A DNA stretch of 10,987 bases from Candidatus Peregrinibacteria bacterium CG_4_10_14_0_2_um_filter_43_11 (lineage in GTDB: Bacteria > Patescibacteriota > Gracilibacteria > UM-FILTER-43-11). The position numbers and the translations under genes are program-made. The DNA is taken from the NCBI GenBank assembly GCA_002792495.1, contig PFOK01000154.1, positions 1 through 10,987 on the forward strand, written 5' to 3'. Of this stretch, positions 7,501-10,987 are shown piece after piece. The first letter of the stretch is position 1. The number at the start of each line of letters is the position of its first letter. The notes beneath the pieces are model-generated. The model was not told the DNA's origin. It did not search any database and saw only the letters and a program-made list of their open reading frames with translations.

Positions 7501-9448
7501 TACAATCGGTCAAATAACCGGTTCTTTGCTGAACCCATTCACTGATATATTCAACGATAGTCGTCGGACTGATCCAAAAATCGGTGGAATCACAGCTTGT
7601 ACCACCATTGTTTAAACACGTTTTATAACCTAACTGTTTTTTTAAATAAGCCTCCGCCTGCACCATATCCGGTAGACCATCTCCATTTAAGTCACCAATT
7701 ACTACTCCATGATCAGGTTTTGTGTAATCGGAAGTCGTCATGCCAAAAGGAATAATGTTGGACAGAACTTTTCCGATCGCTAAGGCGGCACCGCTTATTA
7801 CTTCCCATGGACCGCTATTTCCGTACTTACTGGTCATACTGGAACCGACAATATCCAATCGTCCATCTCCGTCAAAATCAGCTAATTTTTGAGTTAATGA
7901 TGGAATACTATGACTATAAGAGGGGTTGGGGGAACCACCTATATACTTCTGATCATTCGCAATATTCCAACCGCCCTTCGCGTTATTGGTGGCGCGCATG
8001 CCTTTGTACGCACTGGAAGGGGGTACTTGTCCGATATACTCAAAATCCGGCAAGCCGTCGCCGGTCATATCCCACAAAAAAACGTTTGTTCCGGTATCCA
8101 CACACCCGTATTCTCCGCAAATCGAAAGCCACCAATCCGAAGGGGGGTAAACAGGTTCTTCCTTCCAGCCCACTGCGCTTTTGGTGTATTCAAATGTGGT
8201 GGGTGGCAAAACGGTCGCGTTACCCCCTGTATCGTAAGCGGTTTCGGTAATGGAAGTAATCGTCCATATTTGTGTAATATCCGGTGGGTAATAACCAAAA
8301 TAATATTGCTTACGTAACACTCCGTTTACATACACCTCAACATCAGTAATGTGATAAGTTCCATTTAATCGAAATCCTGGAGCGTAGCTAAAAAAAGTGT
8401 TGTTGTACCCCATCTCTTTGGTAAAAAAAACTTCAAACGGTCCCTCTTCACTTCCGTGTCCGCCATAAAAAATACGTTCAGGGTAAATATCATTGCCATA
8501 TTTTTTATAGGTGTAACGTATAAAATTATCGTTGGTGTCCCGGACTTCTTCCAATTTCCATTCATACGTTCTGCTTGTGTCATCGGGGTCAAACACACGG
8601 GTCTCCTGAGTTAATCCAAATTGATACCGAGTTCCGTTTTTATCCTTCACAACCCAGCTGTTATCCGATTTGAATTCGTATTTTTCGAAACCGCTTTCCA
8701 CTTTTTGCCCATAAATACCGTGATGTCCATCGCTCAGCGATACTTCCCCTAGTTCACCACTACCCACGGGGGTATTTGCAATAAAAAAGTTGTCGTCATA
8801 CATTCTTTCGACCCCCTTTTTGTTGTAACGGCGAATGGAAAAATCCGTGATGTTCCATCGGTATCCCACCATGTTCATAAAATTTTGTTCCTGACTGTTG
8901 TAGGTTAAAGAGATTTGAGGTGTTAATCCGTTTCTCCCTGCAGGCAACGCGAGGGGGTAGTCATAAACCGCGGCTCCGGTAAATTCTCCTACATGCAAAT
9001 TGCCCTGAAGTTTTTTTTGAGTATCCAGCGCGTCGGGTTTATTGCTGTTATCCGGACTGTAGGGTTCTGCATTGGTTGATGTTCCCGCCCCCTCACCCTG
9101 TCCATCATCTCCCGTGGATTCCGGATTGGCTTGTTCCTCATCATCCCTTTCCCATCGTGAACGACTGCTTCCGGAAGGAGTTTTGACTTCGGTTTCTTCC
9201 GTTGCCGGACGTTGTGTTTCATCAGGGGGCGTTGGCCTTTCGGTTGGTGTCGTCGTTTCGTTGTCTGGCTCCATTTTTTCCATAAATCGCGGAGGTGCCT
9301 CCAATACCCGCGCAGGTGCTTCTTGCCGAGTGGTTTGTTCCGCCTCTGTTCCCGCGGTACGTTCATCGGCTAAGGTGATTGGCGACAAAGAAGTAAAAAA
9401 GAAAATGGGGAGAAAAAAAGCAACAATCGTGTTTTTTACAGCCTTCAT
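1571..9448 (-). CDS. Giant secreted SpvB/FG-GAP/RHS protein with nine Ig-like repeats, TcB-like shell without core
   Basis: A complete 2625-residue protein. Residues 1-27 are a Sec signal peptide with probable cleavage after Thr-Leu-Ala27. Residues 28-150 are a disordered Pro/Thr/Glu-rich linker. Residues 152-425 match an SpvB-like domain (AVYDYPLALPAGRNGLTPQI at 160-179, then SLTYNSQ). Residues 455-780 carry six calcium-loop motifs of FG-GAP/VCBS type. Residues 981-1727 hold more than twenty YD repeats. Residues 1732-2455 are nine Ig-like repeats, and 2521-2618 look like a Big_5/SwmB-type Ig domain. SpvB, FG-GAP and RHS in this order are the layout of Tc-toxin B subunits (TcaC/TcdB), whose RHS part forms a hollow shell around a toxic peptide. 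The YD region ends at YIYAGDLKISKVEF, just where an RHS core should begin, and the Ig array replaces it; the core is encoded by the next gene 14 bp downstream. I see no LPXTG or other obvious surface anchor. The ATG at 9448 is chosen because the signal peptide follows it directly; the next Met (56) would lose it. Confidence 0.93.
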   Translation of the reverse strand: MKAVKNTIVAFFLPIFFFTSLSPITLADERTAGTEAEQTTRQEAPARVLEAPPRFMEKMEPDNETTTPTERPTPPDETQRPATEETEVKTPSGSSRSRWERDDEEQANPESTGDDGQGEGAGTSTNAEPYSPDNSNKPDALDTQKKLQGNLHVGEFTGAAVYDYPLALPAGRNGLTPQISLTYNSQEQNFMNMVGYRWNITDFSIRRYNKKGVERMYDDNFFIANTPVGSGELGEVSLSDGHHGIYGQKVESGFEKYEFKSDNSWVVKDKNGTRYQFGLTQETRVFDPDDTSRTYEWKLEEVRDTNDNFIRYTYKKYGNDIYPERIFYGGHGSEEGPFEVFFTKEMGYNNTFFSYAPGFRLNGTYHITDVEVYVNGVLRKQYYFGYYPPDITQIWTITSITETAYDTGGNATVLPPTTFEYTKSAVGWKEEPVYPPSDWWLSICGEYGCVDTGTNVFLWDMTGDGLPDFEYIGQVPPSSAYKGMRATNNAKGGWNIANDQKYIGGSPNPSYSHSIPSLTQKLADFDGDGRLDIVGSSMTSKYGNSGPWEVISGAALAIGKVLSNIIPFGMTTSDYTKPDHGVVIGDLNGDGLPDMVQAEAYLKKQLGYKTCLNNGGTSCDSTDFWISPTTIVEYISEWVQQRTGYLTDCNLDGLADLQYSGSTSELYINDGKGGWLTDVSVGAGKDSCSFGTTSENNTTRSIDVNGDGLMDSVYAAHEYNSWGSFDLYKSKVGLRTPSSADIHYEGIFPVPMGKAIGDHKDYGVRIIDLNGDLLPDVIQSFHDWDNATKKTVTSKRVFMNTGSRPYFLKTVHTGQGAQIDLTYKTSAQYIKDDGTQANPKLPIIVTTVDKVIVNDGMGVTNSIDYFYEDGHYYFKDSYNRGFAGFRVVTKTDNTGVKTKTYFHQSENSIADVAQGEYSDHYSKKGLPYRTEIYNNVNQLIHYTVNRWETTDLGNERYFPHQVQTVSRLITPINGTIKATAQSFEYDAYGNAAGITDYGEVNATGEDGSFTDTGNDLLKIENNYTENLSNYLVGLPSESKRYNQSNQLVQHQRFYYDGLSLKNANKGNLSKKEVWLNTPTGWLSTEYAYNGYGLPVSEKNPRGYSTTYTYDTHHLYPTTVTNPKGQVSQFTYDIANGQVLSATDPNGVKSVNIYDGFGRLLSAKKSDPHAPGNMALVQEASYNDTAMPRITHQKRYHNAINFVESYGYSDGLGRAIEQKQEMPGGKWTTTATIYDERGNVKKTLQPYSSSSSVFETIDSGKLGNAFTYDTLNRVTSITNPLGVTANAYNGWKQTVTDPKGNVKEYFYDARNQLISVNEHNIGSVYTTQYNYDAIGNLIKITDAENNIRDFTFDSLGRRLTQTAPYKSGSTPQIWTYNYDANSNPIARTTPKKQTVKYSYDELDRAIKEDDPTTPEVELQYVYDQGAYGIGRLNHITAPAYQHYFEYDAWGRTLNDQKIIGEKTFNHAFDYDLMDGPTTMTYPNEMNVQYTYDDVHLLSAVKADGNVVADHFIYSPLGQITEMTFGDGVVVKNFYDVNQLYRLIQRESFLGSNALQHTEYTYDAVGNLMKLIDNSNATTAKTVQYTYDDLYRLTQAKYISVASGDSTPQSYTYSPTGNMLSKANVGTFTYASLHPHAVTQAGTHHFVYDVNGNMTERDGEVMQYDYRDRLIQSGDKVSFAYGEGYERLSKTNLKTGVIQYYPSIYYETDNAKEDGYIYAGDLKISKVEFLSTSKPVIEELDPVLEGPYYTFSGTKTSGTSVWMNGAEVIPANTSESWSYTVTLKPGENLFVLTSKSEKGTESDVVEVTLHYEVAPVTVTPFYSPVYTTEFTLSGTKGANTGVWINHEEVVPVNAQTNWSATVTLKNYNNAFAILSKDEAGNEGSILAQTVIYAVPVPSVDSVGSSPQKNPIVLTGKKATGTSLWMNDVQVVSLNNETNWSAEVSLGKGGNSFTFFTKNAFGLKSNPVAFSFDYSVLSPSIDAFPSLIYTFNYTLSGTKSPFTGIWINDKEMIPLNSDTKWAYTVNITGKENTFSIYSKDSAGIKSEKKTVSIVYKTPTPIVDDFSSSMITNPLKLTGTKVADTSIWINEKEYVALDNQATWTTKVILSTGMNDFNVISKTSFGAVSSSVDLHIPYNITAPVINPIPDVVYKTHYALTGAKPANTSIWINNKEVVPFGVKTNWSALVTLDKHKNTFTVFAKDKEGNESTSVSQTILYEVLPPWASPVALPVSNPVMLNGIKSSDLSLWMNGVEIYPSGSSNWKIQIPLEKGINTFTFLTKNEFGMESEPAVIAITYSVGGVILDTKSMVSSSTSYLFSGTKPSHTTLWINNEPISVDSEATEWSYLAPLTAVNTAFTFITRDDMNVAGDPVNVTIFYNAKPPVLNAYPKQVSKPLYVFSGSKGIGAGIWVNNVQVVPFNTESTWEYTVTLKKGENHFTFASGSNFGVKSPIVEATMDYIKPSTDIYKWMKNINNNVPLAFHLNPRTIPQNPHTSDHASSATEKRMDKALTPPEKINYPSQDGVFPEITKANVINGEYVLVYFSEKIVFPADKTSVFVITEKNTGEKLPVLAVVANSITKIASLKTAKQKAGMIYLLTVAPSAVGEDGDSIQGGDGYTIEFTGSGVDAP
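1595..1888 (-). other. C-terminal Ig-like domain of the giant protein (Big_5/SwmB type, tentative)
   Basis: Residues 2521-2618, opening FPEITKANVINGEYVLVYFSE and later YLLTVAPSAVGEDGDSIQGG, resemble SbsA/SwmB-like Ig domains, in which a 'growth of function' strand ends in a Glu and a late strand reads LTV. It is separated from the Ig array by a polar linker (2456-2520) rich in Asn, Pro and Ser. I see no T9SS-type or LPXTG sorting signal after it. The family name is given from the residue pattern only. Confidence 0.5.
2084..4255 (-). repeat. Nine tandem Ig-like repeats with an 80-81 residue period
   Basis: Residues 1732-2455. Each unit has the frame (S/T)GxK....(S/G).W(I/M)Nxx(E/Q)...P, then a Trp strand, a (V/I)xL strand, N.F...(S/T)K and a closing (I/L)xY. 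The Gly of the GTK motif lies at residues 1751, 1832, 1913, 1994, 2075, 2156, 2236, 2316 and 2397, giving steps of 81, 81, 81, 81, 81, 80, 80 and 81. Neighbouring units alternate in type: even units resemble SKDxAGNES with a VYxTxY strand before GTK, odd units resemble TKNxFGxxS with an NP(I/L/V) strand before it. Such arrays usually form stalks or adhesive rods on secreted proteins. Confidence 0.88.
4268..6508 (-). repeat. YD (RHS) repeat region of the giant protein
   Basis: Residues 981-1727 contain more than twenty degenerate YD units. Clear examples are FEYDAYGN at 983, NIYDGFGRLL at 1151, FTYDTLNRVTSITNPLG at 1265, YNYDAIGNLIKITD at 1328, FTFDSLGRRL at 1349, YSYDELDRAIKEDDP at 1396, YTYDAVGNLMKLID at 1558 and FVYDVNGNM at 1644. 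Such repeats fold into the spiral beta-sheet wall of the RHS/TcC shell. The region closes with YIYAGDLKISKVEF (1714-1727), after which the core would normally follow but does not. Confidence 0.9.
7109..8086 (-). other. FG-GAP/VCBS-type calcium-loop region of the giant RHS protein
   Basis: Residues 455-780 contain six spaced loops of the form DxNxDGxxD: DMTGDGLPD at 460, DFDGDGRLD at 524, DLNGDGLPD at 586, DCNLDGLAD at 648, DVNGDGLMD at 703 and DLNGDLLPD at 768. The first five keep the Gly of the calcium loop; in the sixth it is Leu. Spacing is 55-65 residues, as expected for blades of an integrin-alpha-like propeller. In TcB proteins a propeller of this kind joins the shell to the TcA translocation pore. 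Confidence 0.82.
8174..8995 (-). other. SpvB-like domain of the giant RHS protein
   Basis: Residues 152-425. The opening GEFTGAAVYDYPLALPAGR, then GLTPQISLTYNSQ and MVGYRWNI, is the signature of the SpvB / 65-kDa virulence protein N-terminal domain seen in Tc-toxin B subunits. A KDKNGTRYQFGLT segment at 268-280 and LEEVRDTNDNFIRYTYKKYG at 299-318 are also typical of it. In TcB this part, with the FG-GAP region, forms the propeller and docking end of the shell. Confidence 0.8.
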
Positions 9449-9491
9449 AATGATGAAGTTAAGAAATAATCGGGAGAGGCTAAATGATTAA

Positions 9492-9521
9492 ATTATTAAT
9501 TGATGAAATTAAAACGATCAA
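9492..9521 (-). promoter_or_regulatory. Possible sigma-70-type promoter in front of the giant RHS gene
   Basis: On the minus strand TTGATC (9521-9516) is followed after 18 bp by AATAAT (9497-9492), which match the -35 and -10 consensus at 4 and 5 of 6 positions. It would start transcription about 35-40 nt before the ATG at 9448 and overlaps the end of the lipoprotein gene. The 47-bp gap here is the largest in the block. The region is AT-rich, so a chance match is quite possible, and if the host is a Bacteroidota member this consensus would not apply. Confidence 0.2.
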
Positions 9522-10146
9522 TGATTTCCTTATTGTAATCCGTATATTCATCCGGTTTGCCTTCAATTGGATCTACTAGGGGTGGCTCCTGGCCAAGATT
9601 GATTGCTACGATTTTCTTTTTTTCCGGTGAATATTGCAGTGAAACGATCCAATTAACCCAGCAATCTCCGCTTGCGTCTGTTGCTTTCATTTCTACTGGA
9701 TAGAGACCATTTCTATTTGGTTTGTCATAATATATTTTTGAAAGCTCACATTCTTTACCATATTTTTCTTTAAGAAATTGGTCTAAGTCTTTTTCGGTTT
9801 CAATATTTAGACCGATAGTAAATGGTACTTCAAAATTCCAATTGACTGCGCGTTTTCCTTTGATAAAAAAGTTATCTCCTATCTGATCGATTTGCACTTC
9901 ATTGCCCCAGAGCGTTTTGGGGTAACCAAGTTCAAAGCTATATTCATTGTTGATATAGGTACCCCAATTATTTTCCGGAATTAATGGCGGTTCAGTCTTA
10001 GATTTAGCTGCATGCTTCGCTTTGGACTGTTGTGTTTCTTGATTCGAAACTCCTCTTTGTTGTTGATTCTCAGGGGAGCATGCCAATAGAACAGAACCAA
10101 TTAGGATTACAGAAATAATCGCAGATAATTTCAATTTTATAGTCAT
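9496..10146 (-). CDS. Lipoprotein, candidate immunity protein for the CHAP tip
   Basis: A complete 216-residue protein. The N-terminus has Lys4 and Lys6, a hydrophobic stretch at 7-21 and the lipobox Leu-Leu-Ala-Cys, with Cys23 as the lipidated residue, so the mature protein is tethered to a membrane outside the cytoplasm. Residues 24-58 are a polar linker rich in Gln, Ser and Lys. The folded part (59-216) opens WGTYINNEYSFELGYPKTLW, a pattern common in small PsbP-like lipoproteins (W..Y.N.eY.F...YP..W). Cys133 and Cys162 could form a disulfide. The gene begins 26 bp after the stop of the CHAP-tipped RHS gene, the usual place for an immunity gene. A lipoprotein is in the right compartment to block a peptidoglycan-cutting CHAP enzyme. 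The immunity role is inferred; the alternative is an unrelated envelope lipoprotein. The ATG at 10146 is chosen because the signal peptide starts there; no Shine-Dalgarno is seen. Confidence 0.85.
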   Translation of the reverse strand: MTIKLKLSAIISVILIGSVLLACSPENQQQRGVSNQETQQSKAKHAAKSKTEPPLIPENNWGTYINNEYSFELGYPKTLWGNEVQIDQIGDNFFIKGKRAVNWNFEVPFTIGLNIETEKDLDQFLKEKYGKECELSKIYYDKPNRNGLYPVEMKATDASGDCWVNWIVSLQYSPEKKKIVAINLGQEPPLVDPIEGKPDEYTDYNKEIIDRFNFIN

Positions 10147-10172
10147 ATTTAGTTTAGTTATGTGAAAATGAG

Positions 10173-10987
10173 TTATTTTTGTTTACACGTTATAGGTTGA
10201 TTTTTAGGAGTTTGAGTAGCTGGAGTATGTTGAGCTTTAGTATAATTCTTAGGTTGCTCACCTGAGGCTGGTGTTTGATTTTCGTAGCGAGCCCATCCTT
10301 GAACTTTATATTTTTTACTACGATTTCCTACGGTGTAGAATGCATTTCCGTTTTCATCGTTGGTACGCGTAAAAGATTGGGAAAATAATCCATTGTGACC
10401 GCTATAATTCTGTTCGATTGTATATATTTGTCCTGTTCCTTTTTCGTCATTAAAAACTACTTCTGCGATAATACCCACATGCCCCACAGCACCGCCTGAC
10501 CAAGAAATAATATCATCTTCTTGTGGCATAACACTTTCGCCATTATTATAAACTTTGTATTGACCGGAGACGGGAGCATTTTTGTGATTTTGGCTTAATG
10601 CCGCATTAAGCTTTACTTCATTGCCATAGTCCACAGCGTTTCCTGTCCAATTTAAATTAAGATTATAATTGTGCAAAACAAAATCTTTTACAAAACTAAC
10701 ACATTGATAAGGGTGATCCCATGATCCAGCTGAACCTGGGCTTGTTATATTGACCCCCTTGTAAGTTCCTAGTAATTCTCCAGAAATATACTGGTCTCCC
10801 AATGCTAAGTATGGTTGATAATCCGAAACTTTTTCTCCTGTCGGATCCACATATCTAACTGGGTTATTCCTCGCGTAACTGTATTTATTTAACGTTTGTG
10901 GATCTTTTAAGTCTCCTTCCCAAGGGTCCATACTCGTAAACCTGCCGATCACCGGATCGTAATACCGTGCGCCGTAATACATCAGTC
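10173..10987 (-). CDS. RHS-core protein with a CHAP amidase/peptidase C-terminal tip, 5' end missing
   Basis: The frame is open from the window edge to a TAA at 10175-10173. The ATG at 10982 is not the start: the Leu codon before it and the matching core in the other cassette (TGLMYYGARYYDP) show it is an internal Met. Counting from that Met, residues 2-48 are RHS core (YYGARYYDPVIGRFTSMDP, then LNKYSYARNNPVRYVDPTG). Residues from about 86 to 232 are a CHAP domain: PYQCVSFVKDF with the nucleophile Cys94, VGHVGIIAEV with His168, and IYTIEQNYSG with Glu190 and Asn192, followed by VQGWARY. All catalytic residues are present. CHAP enzymes cut amide bonds, most often in peptidoglycan. The tail (233-269) is polar and rich in Thr, Pro, Gln and Lys. 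The tip is followed 26 bp later by a lipoprotein that may protect the producer. Whether the missing front is a full RHS shell or only a signal peptide and core, as in the other cassette, cannot be seen. Confidence 0.9.
   Translation of the reverse strand, partial: LMYYGARYYDPVIGRFTSMDPWEGDLKDPQTLNKYSYARNNPVRYVDPTGEKVSDYQPYLALGDQYISGELLGTYKGVNITSPGSAGSWDHPYQCVSFVKDFVLHNYNLNLNWTGNAVDYGNEVKLNAALSQNHKNAPVSGQYKVYNNGESVMPQEDDIISWSGGAVGHVGIIAEVVFNDEKGTGQIYTIEQNYSGHNGLFSQSFTRTNDENGNAFYTVGNRSKKYKVQGWARYENQTPASGEQPKNYTKAQHTPATQTPKNQPITCKQK
10930..10987 (-). repeat. Core-motif direct repeat, copy 2 (cut by the window edge)
   Basis: Partner of the stretch at 1201-1258 with 51 of 58 identical bases, all differences synonymous. 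It lies in the core of the CHAP-tipped RHS gene and could serve as a homologous site for exchange of tips between cassettes. Confidence 0.85.

Noticed and set aside
1571..9448. Recoding of TGA (as in Absconditabacteria or Gracilibacteria)
   Set aside because: The 2625-codon frame is uninterrupted under the standard code with no in-frame TGA, so no recoding is needed, even though every visible stop is TAA.
9449..9495. Terminator between the lipoprotein and the giant gene
   Set aside because: I looked for a stem followed by a T run on the minus strand and found no convincing inverted repeat.
10173..10982. The CHAP protein as a complete 269-residue protein starting at the Met at 10982
   Set aside because: That Met sits inside the conserved core motif LMYYGARYYDP, and the other cassette has the same Met 102 residues into the protein; the true start is outside the window.

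Overview
The window is one block of minus-strand coding DNA. It holds five tightly packed genes separated by 26, 47, 14 and 8 bp; transcription runs from high to low coordinates and both end genes run off the window. All five belong to, or sit next to, an RHS/YD-repeat polymorphic toxin system that resembles the B and C subunits of Tc (insecticidal toxin complex) toxins.

In transcription order: (1) 10987-10173, the end of an RHS-core protein whose variable C-terminus is a CHAP amidase/peptidase domain. (2) 10146-9496, a lipoprotein that is the best candidate immunity protein for the CHAP module. (3) 9448-1571, a 2625-residue secreted protein with a signal peptide, a Pro/Thr/Glu-rich linker, an SpvB-like domain, six FG-GAP/VCBS-type DxNGDGxxD motifs, a long YD-repeat region, nine Ig-like repeats at an 80-81 residue period, and a final Ig-like (Big_5/SwmB-type) domain. 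It stops without any RHS core. (4) 1556-495, a small protein with its own signal peptide, which begins almost directly with the missing RHS core and ends in a variable domain I do not recognise. (5) 486-1, a protein with an N-terminal membrane anchor, cut by the window edge, and a candidate immunity protein for the tip in gene 4.

The likely logic is that gene 3 forms the cocoon-like RHS shell, as TcB does, while the core plus toxic tip comes from separate small cassettes, as a very reduced TcC. The two core cassettes share nearly identical DNA at the conserved core motif but carry unrelated tips, which fits tip exchange. Each is followed by an exported or membrane-anchored protein, which fits toxins acting outside the cytoplasm. 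These functional links are inference from architecture.

The organism is a bacterium with Sec signal peptides and a lipobox lipoprotein. GC is moderate by eye. None of the four visible starts has a Shine-Dalgarno sequence and all four visible stops are TAA. Lack of SD is typical of Bacteroidota, while similar core wording is, from memory, common in uncultivated lineages such as Patescibacteria or Omnitrophota, so I do not assign a phylum. There are no tRNAs, rRNAs, CRISPR arrays, transposases or clear terminators, and no gene-free stretch longer than 47 bp.
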